DNA of 10,729 nucleotides from CAZNMF01 sp035547155 (GCA_035547155.1 DASZVJ010000177.1:1-10729); one strand, 5' to 3'; positions 1 through 8,170 are shown, numbered from the stretch's first letter. The notes: generated from the letters alone by a model not told the origin. A program made the numbers and translations.

Positions 1-1569
1 CGGCGTCGTCGCTCGATCGCCGCGCTCCGGCTCGCGTGCGCGCGCCGGAGCCTGCGTGTTCCAAGAGGGCGACGACGTCCGTGGCGCAGTCGTCTGCGGC
101 GCGCGCGACCATCCGCCGTTCGTGCGCCAATCGGCCGAGCGGCCTGGCGAAGGTGCCGTCGACGCCGGCCGATCGCCGCCATCGCGTCGCGGATCGATCG
201 CCCGGCCCGGCCGCGCATCCGGACGGCTGTCACGCACGAACGGATCGCGCGTTGCCGTTCGCGCGCCCGCGTAGGACGCACGCGATGAGGAGCTCGGCGC
301 GCGCAGCGGCTGGCGATCGGCGCGCACACCAACGGCCGGCCGAATCGGCGCGCCGCGCCGTTCGACGAAGCGCGTGCTCGACGGGAACGCCATCCGGCTG
401 CGGCTGTTCACGAGGATTCGCGTGCCGATGGTGCGCGTCACCGGAATCACCGTCCATGCGCGCCCGTATGAAGATCCGATGCCGATCGAGATGAGCGGCC
501 GGTTGTTGTATCCGAGCGGGCACCAGCTCAGATAGCCCGGCGCATACGCCCACGACACCCATGCCGGCGCCCAGCGGCGATCGGGAATCCAGTACCAGCG
601 CGTGTTGCGATAGCCCCAGCGGCCGTAGTGGTGCGTCGGCCAGGACCAGCGATCCGCGCCGACCCAGAACCACCCGAACGGTCCGACGTACGACCACGCG
701 CCGGTGTAGTACGGCCGCCACGTCGCATCCACGCGCGGATACCAGACGTAGCCGTACGACGCGTCCATCTCCCACGTACCGTAGCGATCGAACACACCAC
801 CGTACGGGCGAACCTCTTCGGGCAGATAGCGCGCGGACTGCTCGCCGACGCGATCCTGCCAGAGGTTGTCGGCCCAGCGATCGAACTCGTCCCAGGCCGC
901 GACGCTCGTCACGTACGGCGCGGACGGTGCTGCGCTCGCAGACGCCGCCGCTTCGTATCCGGGCCGTACGAGCGTGCGGCCATACGGCGATCCGATCTCG
1001 GCGCTGCCGCGAACGACGGCAACGGTGACGCGCGCACTCGTATCGCTGAAGCCGTCGGTACTGACGCGATACTCGCCGGCCGCGCGGAACATCGTCGTCG
1101 TGCCGGCCGCATCGACGCGGAAGTCGACGGGCGCGTTCGTCGTGCGCACGAGCGTCAAACGCAGCCGTCCGTGCTGAAGACGAAGCAGTCCGCCGGATAA
1201 CAGATCGACGGACGTCTGCTCGTCGACGTCGAGCGCGCTGCCGTCGGAAAACAGAATCTCGCTGCGGCCGCGATCGGTCACGAGTCGATCGCCCGCGAGC
1301 AGCGGGACGTTCTCGTCTGCCGCGTCGCGATGACCATCGCGCTCCAGCCACACGGCGCCATCGACGACGGCGATGTGGGCGGGGACGTCATCGGACCAAT
1401 CGATGGCATCCGGCGACTGGTCGTCGTCCGAAGCGATCGGCGGGGGTGGCGTGGTGTCGTCGGATTGGGCCGCCACGGACATGGTGCCGGGCAGCAATCC
1501 AAAGGCAAAGATGAACCCGGCGGCAATTCCGGGCAATACGGATAGCCTGACTCGATGGGATCGGGTCAT
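1..1569 (-). CDS. Secreted FecR-domain / DUF6600 protein, C-terminus cut by window edge
   Basis: The frame reads leftward from ATG at 1569 and stays open for 523 codons to the window edge, so the C-terminus and stop are missing. Residues 1-35 look like a signal peptide: basic start, hydrophobic core, exit near VAAQ. Residues about 64-205 resemble a FecR domain, including GDRLVTDRGRSEILFSDGSA, a 'NAPVDFRVDAAGTT' strand and 'VAVVRGSAEIGS'. Residues about 224-360 are very rich in Trp and Tyr (GYVWYPRV, WRPYYTGAW, GWFWVG, HHYGRWGY, RWYWIPDRRWAPAW), the pattern I associate with DUF6600. From about residue 375 onward the chain is Arg/Pro/Ser/Ala-rich and probably disordered. GAGGG lies 4 nt before the ATG. 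It is divergent from dnaK. FecR proteins of this kind are envelope proteins; the exact role is unknown, and no sigma factor or receptor gene is visible beside it. Confidence 0.88.
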   Translation of the reverse strand, partial: MTRSHRVRLSVLPGIAAGFIFAFGLLPGTMSVAAQSDDTTPPPPIASDDDQSPDAIDWSDDVPAHIAVVDGAVWLERDGHRDAADENVPLLAGDRLVTDRGRSEILFSDGSALDVDEQTSVDLLSGGLLRLQHGRLRLTLVRTTNAPVDFRVDAAGTTTMFRAAGEYRVSTDGFSDTSARVTVAVVRGSAEIGSPYGRTLVRPGYEAAASASAAPSAPYVTSVAAWDEFDRWADNLWQDRVGEQSARYLPEEVRPYGGVFDRYGTWEMDASYGYVWYPRVDATWRPYYTGAWSYVGPFGWFWVGADRWSWPTHHYGRWGYRNTRWYWIPDRRWAPAWVSWAYAPGYLSWCPLGYNNRPLISIGIGSSYGRAWTVIPVTRTIGTRILVNSRSRMAFPSSTRFVERRGAPIRPAVGVRADRQPLRAPSSSSRASYAGARTATRDPFVRDSRPDARPGRAIDPRRDGGDRPASTAPSPGRSADWRTNGGWSRAPQTTAPRTSSPSWNTQAPARAREPERGDRATTP

Positions 1570-1604
1570 TGCACCCTCGGTCGTCAGACAGGCTTGGCAA
1601 CCCG

Positions 1605-1633
1605 ATGATAACAGGTCGGTTGAGCGCCACCAA
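1605..1633 (-). promoter_or_regulatory. Candidate sigma-70-type promoter for the FecR/DUF6600 gene
   Basis: On the minus strand TTGGTG (1633-1628) is followed after 17 bp by TATCAT (1610-1605). The -10 matches consensus at five of six bases and the -35 at three of six. It lies about 36 bp before the ATG at 1569. Predicted by eye only. Confidence 0.4.
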
Positions 1634-1643
1634 TGTGGTTTGT

Positions 1644-1664
1644 GTTGACAAATTAGGACTAAGA
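1644..1664 (+). promoter_or_regulatory. Possible degenerate HspR operator (HAIR-like) over the dnaK promoter
   Basis: The known HspR box in actinobacteria is CTTGAGT-N7-ACTCAAG. Here GTTGACA (1644-1650), seven bases, then ACTAAGA (1658-1664) matches 8 of 14 positions with the right spacing. A second right-hand half-site, ACTAAAG at 1682-1688, matches ACTCAAG at six of seven positions but has only a weak partner upstream. TTAG-GA-CTAA at 1653-1662 is also a small palindrome. The site sits between -35 and -10, where a repressor would act. The match is weak, and the hspR gene downstream is the main reason to consider it. Confidence 0.3.
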
Positions 1665-1674
1665 TTTTTATAAT
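1645..1674 (+). promoter_or_regulatory. dnaK operon promoter, exact consensus hexamers
   Basis: TTGACA at 1645-1650 and TATAAT at 1669-1674 are perfect sigma-70 -35 and -10 hexamers with an 18-bp spacer. The surrounding 40 bp is AT-rich in an otherwise very GC-rich window. Transcription would start near 1681, about 30 nt before the dnaK ATG. A strong housekeeping promoter on a heat-shock operon fits control by a repressor, here HspR, rather than by an alternative sigma factor. Confidence 0.85.
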
Positions 1675-1697
1675 CATTCGCACTAAAGTTCTTCACC

Positions 1698-1705
1698 GAG
1701 GGGAG
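1698..1705 (+). promoter_or_regulatory. Ribosome binding site of dnaK
   Basis: GAGGGGAG ends 5 nt before the ATG at 1711 and fixes this start. It lies in a short leader of about 30 nt. Confidence 0.8.
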
Positions 1706-1710
1706 ACGTC

Positions 1711-3618
<1,908 letters not shown>

Positions 3619-3625
3619 GTTCCCG

Positions 3626-4762
3626 ATGTCGCTCTACACCGTGCTTGGCGTGTCCGCGTCGGCCTCCGAGGCCGAGATCGAGCGGGCGTATCGACGGCTG
3701 GCGCGCCGGTTCCATCCGGGCATCAATCCGGGCGATCGCGTCGCCGAGCAGATGTACGAGCAGATTCAGGAAGCCTATCGCGTGCTGGGGGACGCCGAGC
3801 GGCGCCGCGACTACGATCGCGGCGCCGCGGCGCCCGCCGTGCGCGTCGACGCGGCGGTCTCCTTCGAGGGCTTCGATTTCTCGTCGCCCGCTGAAGGCGC
3901 GCTCGCCGCGACATTCTCCGAGTTGTTCGCCGGCGTCTTCCAGCACGCCGCGCGTGAAGCGACGACACCGACGACCGGCTCTGATATCGCGCTGGCGGTG
4001 ACGGTGCCGTTCGAGGACGCGATGCGCGGCACCAGCACGTCGGTGTCGGTGACGCGTCAGGATCGCTGCAACGCGTGCGGCGGCATTGGCCGCGTCTCGC
4101 GCGTGGCGAGTCTCTGTCCCGGCTGCGGTGGGGAAGGCGTGCGCCGCTGGGCGCGTGGGCACATGGTCTTCACGCAGCCGTGCGAGATGTGCGGCGGCGA
4201 AGGACGCGCGGTCAGCGAGCCATGCCGCAACTGCCGCAGCGCCGGCCTCGTGTCGAAGACGGAAGTGATCGCCGTGCCGATTCCGGCAGGCATCGAGTCC
4301 GGGACGCGCGTCGCAGTGCCGGGACGCGGACACGCAGGCGCGCTCGGCGGACCCGCGGGGGATTTGTACGTGACGATCGACGTCGCCGATCATCCTTATC
4401 TGCGGCGCGACGGCCGCGACTTGCACGTGACCGTGCCGGTCGCCGTTCACGAGGCCGCGCTCGGCGGCGTGATCGACGTGCCGGCACTTGGCGGTCTGCA
4501 TCGCGTGCGGATTCCGGCCGGATCGAACAGCGGCCAGCAGGTGCACGTGCCGGGCGAAGGCGTTGGCGCGGCGCACGCCGGCATGGGATCGCCGGATGCC
4601 GGCGATCTCGTCGTCACACTGCAGATCGTCCTGCCGGCGCGGCTCGACGATCGATCGAAAGCGTTATTGCGGGAATTCGGGCGCTTGAATGCGGACGACG
4701 TGCGGCGCGACTGGCTGCCGCCGGCCGAGCCCGCGGGCGCCGGCGGCCAGAGGGCCGAGTGA
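3626..4762 (+). CDS. dnaJ: DnaJ-family co-chaperone with HPG in place of HPD
   Basis: A 378-residue type I (class A) J-domain protein starting 7 nt after the dnaK stop; GGAGGAG inside the end of dnaK is 16 nt upstream, so translational coupling is likely. The J domain is residues 1-66 (LYTVLGV at 3-9, EIERAYRRLARRFHPGINP, then EAYRVLGD and RRRDYDRG). The loop reads HPG at 30-32 where nearly all working J domains have HPD, whose Asp is needed to stimulate Hsp70 ATPase. The usual long Gly/Phe-rich linker is short and Ala-rich, keeping FSELFAGVF at 97-105. The zinc region is intact, with Cys pairs at 148/151, 164/167, 186/189 and 200/203. Two C-terminal beta domains follow (about 205-355). It should bind clients and zinc; whether it activates DnaK in the canonical way is open. 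Confidence 0.93.
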   Translation: MSLYTVLGVSASASEAEIERAYRRLARRFHPGINPGDRVAEQMYEQIQEAYRVLGDAERRRDYDRGAAAPAVRVDAAVSFEGFDFSSPAEGALAATFSELFAGVFQHAAREATTPTTGSDIALAVTVPFEDAMRGTSTSVSVTRQDRCNACGGIGRVSRVASLCPGCGGEGVRRWARGHMVFTQPCEMCGGEGRAVSEPCRNCRSAGLVSKTEVIAVPIPAGIESGTRVAVPGRGHAGALGGPAGDLYVTIDVADHPYLRRDGRDLHVTVPVAVHEAALGGVIDVPALGGLHRVRIPAGSNSGQQVHVPGEGVGAAHAGMGSPDAGDLVVTLQIVLPARLDDRSKALLREFGRLNADDVRRDWLPPAEPAGAGGQRAE

Positions 4763-4769
4763 GTTGACC

Positions 4770-5180
4770 ATGCCGACGAAACGGACGGGCACGGGGCGCG
4801 GATACTACATGATCAGCACCGTTGCCTCGAAGTACAACATCCATCCGCAGACCTTGCGGCTCTACGAGCGCGAAGGGCTGCTCAAGCCGTCGCGCACCGA
4901 CGGCAACACGCGGCAGTACTCCGACGAGGATCTCCAGGATCTCGAGACGATCCTCGCGCTCACGCGCGAGCTGGGGGTAAATCTCGCGGGCGTCGAGATC
5001 ATCCTCAACATGCGGCGCAAGATGGATCGCATGCAGCGCGAGGTCAACGAGTTCATGCAGTACGTCAAAGGCGAGCTCGCGCGCGGCCTCGGCGATTGGG
5101 AGCAGCGTCTGGATACCGCGCTCGTGCCCGCCAATCCCATCGCGAGCACGAAGGACGACGCGGCGAAGACGGACGCGTGA
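4770..5180 (+). CDS. hspR: MerR-family heat-shock repressor, HspR-like
   Basis: A 136-residue DNA-binding protein. The MerR winged helix covers about 13-80: MISTVASKYNIHPQTLRLYE (14-33) is the helix-turn-helix and EGLLKPSRTDGNTRQY (35-50) is wing and linker. The IHPQTLRLYEREGL pattern and the adjoining dnaK-dnaJ genes point to HspR rather than a metal or drug sensor; no effector-binding domain follows, only a helical segment (about 80-118) and a short polar tail. HspR in Streptomyces and mycobacteria represses the dnaK operon with DnaK as co-repressor. I chose ATG 4770, 7 nt after the dnaJ stop. The frame is open further upstream, but that would overlap the dnaJ end and add sequence unlike the family; TTG 4764 and ATG 4809 are alternatives. 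No strong ribosome binding site is visible, so coupling to dnaJ is likely. Confidence 0.88.
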   Translation: MPTKRTGTGRGYYMISTVASKYNIHPQTLRLYEREGLLKPSRTDGNTRQYSDEDLQDLETILALTRELGVNLAGVEIILNMRRKMDRMQREVNEFMQYVKGELARGLGDWEQRLDTALVPANPIASTKDDAAKTDA

Positions 5181-5184
5181 AGAG

Positions 5185-5216
5185 GGGACGAAGGGACCAC
5201 GGGACCAAGGGACGAA
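5185..5216. repeat. Four 8-bp degenerate tandem repeats (GGGACSAM)
   Basis: Units are GGGACGAA (5185), GGGACCAC (5193), GGGACCAA (5201) and GGGACGAA (5209), directly abutting, right after the hspR stop. The array is non-coding. Function unknown. Confidence 0.85.
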
Positions 5217-5220
5217 GCGT

Positions 5221-5248
5221 GTCGCCTGTAGCCCGAAGCCCGCAGCCT
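5221..5248 (-). repeat. Four 7-bp degenerate tandem repeats, GGGCTAC family
   Basis: Read on the minus strand the units are AGGCTGC, GGGCTTC, GGGCTAC and AGGCGAC, each 7 bp and contiguous. The same family appears on the plus strand at 8653-8680. It lies 20 bp before the ATG of the DnaC-like gene, within its presumed leader. Confidence 0.8.
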
Positions 5249-5267
5249 GTTCTATTCTGTTCGCGAC

Positions 5268-6125
5268 ATGGCTTGCCCAGAGTGTGACGGGACGGGATGG
5301 CGACCGATTGCGGGAGACGCGGCGCATCGCGTCGAGCGCTGCCGGTGCTGGCAGGACAACGTCTCGTCGCGTCTGCTCGCCGACGCGCGCGTGCCGCCGC
5401 GTTACGCGCGCTGCGATCTCGACAGCTTCGTCGTCTATCCGAACGAACGGCTCGTCGCGGCCGTCGCGCGTGCGCGCCGATTCGCGGAGACGTTCCCCGC
5501 CGTCACAAAAGGCTTGTGCCTGATCGGGCCGCCGGGAATCGGCAAAACGCACATCGCCGTGTCCGTGCTGCGCAAGGTCGTCACGGAGAAAGGCGCACGC
5601 GGGCTGTTCTATGACGTCCGCGAGCTGTTGAAGACCATCCGTTCGACCTACAACCCCGTCGTCCGCACGGCCGAGATGGACATCCTGCGGCCCGTGATGG
5701 ACGCCGATCTGCTCGTCCTCGACGATCTCGGCGCCGAGAAGCCGTCGGACTGGGTCGAGGAGACGATGAACCTCATCGTCAACACGCGCTACAACGAACG
5801 GCGCGCGACGATCTTCACGACGAATTACGAGGATCTGCCCGACGAGACCGAGCTCGAGTCGCTCAAGGTCCGTGTCGGCTACCGCCTGCACTCGCGGCTG
5901 CACGAGATGTGCGAGTTCCTCGAGTACGACGGCGGCGATTACCGGATGCTGCCGACCAACGGCGGCGCCGACGATCTCGAGACGCTCTGGAAGCGACGTC
6001 CGCGCGGCCGCCGCGCGTTGCCCGTCCGCGCCAAAGGCCCCGCCGAGATGCGTCATCCGCAGCAGCCGGTCGAGGCAAAGATCTCGCGAGAGATCCGCTG
6101 GCCCGGAGGCAAGGCGGGCCGATGA
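5268..6125 (+). CDS. DnaC/DnaI-like AAA+ ATPase with N-terminal zinc-binding motif
   Basis: A 285-residue ATPase of the DnaC/DnaI/IstB group; members load the replicative helicase DnaB or assist transposases. The N-terminus has MACPECDGTGW and ERCRCW, so C3, C6, C25 and C27 probably bind zinc, as in DnaI-type loaders. Next come RVPPRYARCDLDSF (41-54), Walker A GPPGIGKT (87-94), Walker B LLVLDDLG (148-155), sensor-1-like TIFTTNY (181-187) and an Arg-rich segment around VRVGYRLHSRL (201-211) where the arginine finger is expected. A basic tail of about 50 residues follows the AAA+ core. No transposase or phage gene adjoins, so a chromosomal helicase loader is favoured over IstB. The ATG at 5268 directly precedes the Cys motif; no clear ribosome binding site is seen. 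The gap after hspR and the repeats make operon membership uncertain. Confidence 0.85.
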   Translation: MACPECDGTGWRPIAGDAAHRVERCRCWQDNVSSRLLADARVPPRYARCDLDSFVVYPNERLVAAVARARRFAETFPAVTKGLCLIGPPGIGKTHIAVSVLRKVVTEKGARGLFYDVRELLKTIRSTYNPVVRTAEMDILRPVMDADLLVLDDLGAEKPSDWVEETMNLIVNTRYNERRATIFTTNYEDLPDETELESLKVRVGYRLHSRLHEMCEFLEYDGGDYRMLPTNGGADDLETLWKRRPRGRRALPVRAKGPAEMRHPQQPVEAKISREIRWPGGKAGR

Positions 6126-6140
6126 TGTCCGTCGGGGCAG

Positions 6141-6203
6141 ATAGCCCGATAGCTCGATGCCAGATAGCGCGTTAGCGCGATAGTGAGATAGCGCGATACG
6201 GCG
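6141..6203. repeat. Eight-unit degenerate 8-bp tandem repeat (ATAGCGCG)
   Basis: Contiguous units start at 6141, 6149, 6157, 6164, 6172, 6180, 6188 and 6196: ATAGCCCG, ATAGCTCG, ATGCCAG (7 bp), ATAGCGCG, TTAGCGCG, ATAGTGAG, ATAGCGCG and ATACGGCG. The array fills most of the gap between the ATPase and hemW and ends 9 bp before the hemW ATG, leaving no ordinary Shine-Dalgarno sequence there. Several in-frame TAG codons show that it is not translated as part of HemW. Confidence 0.88.
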
Positions 6204-6212
6204 TTCTTGTCC

Positions 6213-7358
6213 ATGCTCGGCCTCTATCTGCACGTTCCCTTCTGTCAGGCGATCTGCAGCTACTGCAATTTCAATCGCGGCCTGTTCGACGCGTCGCTGA
6301 AGACGCGCTACGTCGACGCGCTCGAGCGCGAGATCGTCGATGCCGGTGACGGGCGAGCGGCGGACACGATTTTCTTTGGTGGAGGCACGCCGTCGCTGCT
6401 CGAGCCGGACGAGATCGCGCAGCTCGTCGGCGCGTGCCGATCCGCGTTTCACGTCATGCCGGATGCCGAGGTCACGCTCGAGGCGAATCCCGAGACCGTG
6501 TCCGTGTCCCGCATGGCCGCGTATCTCGACGCGGGCATCACGCGCGTGAGTATGGGGGCACAGACGTTCGACGCCGAACAACTGCGACGGCTCGGCCGGA
6601 TCCATACGGCCGAGCGCATCGTAACGGCCGTCACGGACGCGCGCAGGGCCGGCGTCACGAATCTGAGCCTCGACCTGATGTTCTGGCTGCCCGGCCAATC
6701 CCGGTCGTCATGGCTCGATACGGTCGACCGCGCGATCGCCCTCGAGCCGGATCATCTGTCTCTCTACCTTCTCGAGCTCTATCCGAACGCTCCGCTGCGC
6801 GAGGCGATGGCCCGCGCGGCCGCCAGCGGTGTCAAAGGAACAGGAGACTGGGCCCAAGCGGCCGACGACGAAGCGGCGGACATGTATCTCGAGGCGTTCG
6901 AGCGGCTCGACCGTGCCGGGCTGCGGCAATACGAGATTTCGAATGCGGCGAGGCCCGGCCGTGAGAGCCGGCACAACCTGAAGTACTGGACGTCGGGCGC
7001 CTGGCGTGGATTCGGCTGTGGCGCACACACCACACTCGACGGTGGCCGCTGGCACAATCTCGCGTCGACGATCGAGTACATCGATCGCATGGCACAGGGG
7101 CGCGCGGTGGCGTCGAGCTTGCGTACGTTCACGGCGGTCGAGCGCGTGCAGGAGGCGTTGTTCACGGGCCTGCGCCTGACGCGAGGCATCGAGCGCTCGC
7201 CGTTTCGTGCGCGCTACGGCGTCGACCCGTGGGAGCGGTACGGCGCATCGTTGACGACGCCCATTGAGGCGGGGTTGATGTGGACGACCGGCGAGGCGTT
7301 CGGGTTGACGCGATCGGGCATGTTGATGGCCAACGAGATTCTCGCGACGTTTGTGTAG
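6213..7358 (+). CDS. hemW: Radical SAM heme chaperone HemW
   Basis: A 381-residue radical SAM protein of the HemN/HemW family. LYLHVPFCQAICSYCNF (4-20) contains the Cys motif C11-x3-C15-x2-C18 that binds the iron-sulfur cluster; the next position of interest is Phe, not Cys, which separates HemW from coproporphyrinogen dehydrogenase HemN. FFGGGTPSLL (54-63) binds S-adenosylmethionine, GITRVSMGAQTFD is at 108-120, and HNLKYW (254-259) is the HemW-type HNxxYW motif. The C-terminal domain with winged-helix character completes it (about 305-381). HemW binds heme and is thought to deliver it to cytosolic or membrane haemoproteins. Oddity: LMFWLPGQ (155-162) has Trp where many relatives have Gly. 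A stop at 6189 limits the start to ATG 6213 or TTG 6207; I chose ATG. Confidence 0.94.
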   Translation: MLGLYLHVPFCQAICSYCNFNRGLFDASLKTRYVDALEREIVDAGDGRAADTIFFGGGTPSLLEPDEIAQLVGACRSAFHVMPDAEVTLEANPETVSVSRMAAYLDAGITRVSMGAQTFDAEQLRRLGRIHTAERIVTAVTDARRAGVTNLSLDLMFWLPGQSRSSWLDTVDRAIALEPDHLSLYLLELYPNAPLREAMARAAASGVKGTGDWAQAADDEAADMYLEAFERLDRAGLRQYEISNAARPGRESRHNLKYWTSGAWRGFGCGAHTTLDGGRWHNLASTIEYIDRMAQGRAVASSLRTFTAVERVQEALFTGLRLTRGIERSPFRARYGVDPWERYGASLTTPIEAGLMWTTGEAFGLTRSGMLMANEILATFV

Positions 7359-7377
7359 AGGATGGGGAAGACAGGCG

Positions 7378-7397
7378 GGCGCGTGAGGCATCGCGCC
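7378..7397 (+). terminator. Weak hairpin after hemW
   Basis: GGCGCG (7378-7383) pairs perfectly with CGCGCC (7392-7397) across an 8-nt loop, 20 nt after the hemW stop. There is no T-tract, so intrinsic termination is doubtful. Apart from this and a strong ribosome binding site at 7469-7474, I see no convincing promoter or other feature in the 7359-7480 gap. Confidence 0.25.
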
Positions 7398-7468
7398 GAA
7401 TCGGCTCCCGCGTTGTGATAAGGGTACGCTACAGTATGGAACCTTTTGGGAAGTTTGCCCGGCGGGCA

Positions 7469-7474
7469 GGGAGG
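7469..7474 (+). promoter_or_regulatory. Ribosome binding site deciding the start at 7481
   Basis: GGGAGG with a 6-nt spacer precedes ATG 7481. The frame is open upstream to 7280, inside hemW, but this site and the signal peptide right after ATG 7481 support the shorter protein. Confidence 0.75.
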
Positions 7475-7480
7475 CATTTC

Positions 7481-8074
7481 ATGAACGTGTTGGGAAGCGG
7501 GTCGGCGTCGAGCCGGCGCACGATCGTAGCGGGATTTCTGGCGGCCGTCCTCGGAGCCGCAGTGACAGCACAGGCACAGCAGGCTCCGGCTCCTGCCCCG
7601 GCCGCGCCGGCTCAGGCCGAGCCCGCGCCTGCCCCTGATGCCTTCAAGTTCACGAGTGATGCGGCGTTGGTGGTCTGGGTCGTCAAGGGCGACAAGACGG
7701 CTGATTTCGAGTCCGCGTGGGGCGAAGTGCTCAGCAAGCTCGCGGCCAGTGGTAAGCCGGATCTGAAGAGCGTCGCCGACAGCATCAAGCTCTTCAAAGC
7801 CGACGGTCCGGCGACACCGGAGGGCGTGACGTATTTCTTTGTGATTGACCCGGTGGTAAAGGCGTCGACCTATAATCCGTCGACCTTGCTCTACAGCTCG
7901 GGCATCTACGAGCGCGCGCAGGCCGACGAGGTCTTCAACAAGATCAACGGCGCGATCAATCCACAAGGCGGTATCCGTCCGATTGCGCTCGCCGGAGTGC
8001 ACGCGAGTGCAGCTCCAGCGCCGGCCGCGCCGGCGCCCGCGCCTGCGGCTCCAACCGCGCCTCCAGCGCAGTAA
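7481..8074 (+). CDS. Secreted protein of unknown function, paralogue A
   Basis: A 197-residue protein I do not recognise. Residues 1-32 form an export signal: SSRRTIV (10-16) could be a twin-arginine motif, followed by a hydrophobic stretch and an AQA cleavage site. A Pro/Ala-rich segment (35-54) leads to a folded domain of about 55-173, then a Pro/Ala-rich tail (175-197). Landmarks in the domain are ALVVWVVKGDKTADFE (62-77), YFFVIDPVV (118-126) and YNPSTLLY (131-138). The same landmarks recur in the next gene (TTDFE, YVFLLDPVV, YDPVRLL), so the two are paralogues. No catalytic motif or metal site stands out. The flexible Pro/Ala ends suggest a periplasmic or surface protein on tethers. A hairpin terminator follows, so this gene is probably transcribed on its own. 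Confidence 0.8.
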   Translation: MNVLGSGSASSRRTIVAGFLAAVLGAAVTAQAQQAPAPAPAAPAQAEPAPAPDAFKFTSDAALVVWVVKGDKTADFESAWGEVLSKLAASGKPDLKSVADSIKLFKADGPATPEGVTYFFVIDPVVKASTYNPSTLLYSSGIYERAQADEVFNKINGAINPQGGIRPIALAGVHASAAPAPAAPAPAPAAPTAPPAQ

Positions 8075-8116
8075 CCGGATTCCGAGGCGGACGGCCGCCC
8101 GGTCACGAAGCACATG

Positions 8117-8157
8117 ACGGGACGCTTCATCCCTGCGATGAAGCGTCCCGTTCGTTC
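8117..8157 (+). terminator. Strong hairpin terminator between the two secreted-protein genes
   Basis: Bases 8117-8130 pair perfectly with 8138-8151 (14 bp) across the 7-nt loop CCCTGCG. The 3' side continues as TTCGTTC, only a partial T-tract. It is the strongest hairpin seen in the window and starts 42 nt after the paralogue A stop. An ATG at 8138 falls in its right arm and would be sequestered. Confidence 0.75.
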
Positions 8158-8159
8158 AT

Positions 8160-8166
8160 GGGGAGG
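8160..8166 (+). promoter_or_regulatory. Ribosome binding site deciding the GTG start at 8171
   Basis: GGGGAGG with a 4-nt spacer precedes GTG 8171. The upstream in-frame ATGs at 8114 and 8138 lie before or within the terminator hairpin and lack such a site. Confidence 0.65.
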
Positions 8167-8170
8167 CGAC

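Noticed and set aside
230..1351. 373-codon minus-strand frame inside the FecR/DUF6600 gene
   Set aside because: It is the wrong frame of the same strand: almost all Arg/Ser/Ala. The frame from ATG 1569 has signal peptide, FecR and DUF6600 features and is open to the edge.
4689..4769. Longer N-terminus for HspR starting at 4689
   Set aside because: It overlaps the dnaJ end by about 74 bp, adds a Pro/Arg/Ala stretch unlike the family, and ATG 4770 sits at the same 7-nt spacing as the previous junction.
5185..6203. CRISPR array considered for the tandem repeats
   Set aside because: Units are 7-8 bp, degenerate and directly abutting, with no unique spacers, and no cas genes are near.
4614..6698. 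694-codon open frame on the minus strand spanning hspR, the ATPase and part of hemW
   Set aside because: It crosses three clear plus-strand genes and two repeat-filled gaps, and its composition is that of antisense high-GC sequence.
6213..7358. Assignment as coproporphyrinogen dehydrogenase HemN
   Set aside because: The motif is CxxxCxxC followed by N-F with no fourth Cys, and HNxxYW is present; both favour HemW.
7413..7440. Promoter TTGTGA-N16-TATGGA before paralogue A
   Set aside because: The -10 matches at only three of six bases and other registers are no better, so it is not listed as a feature.
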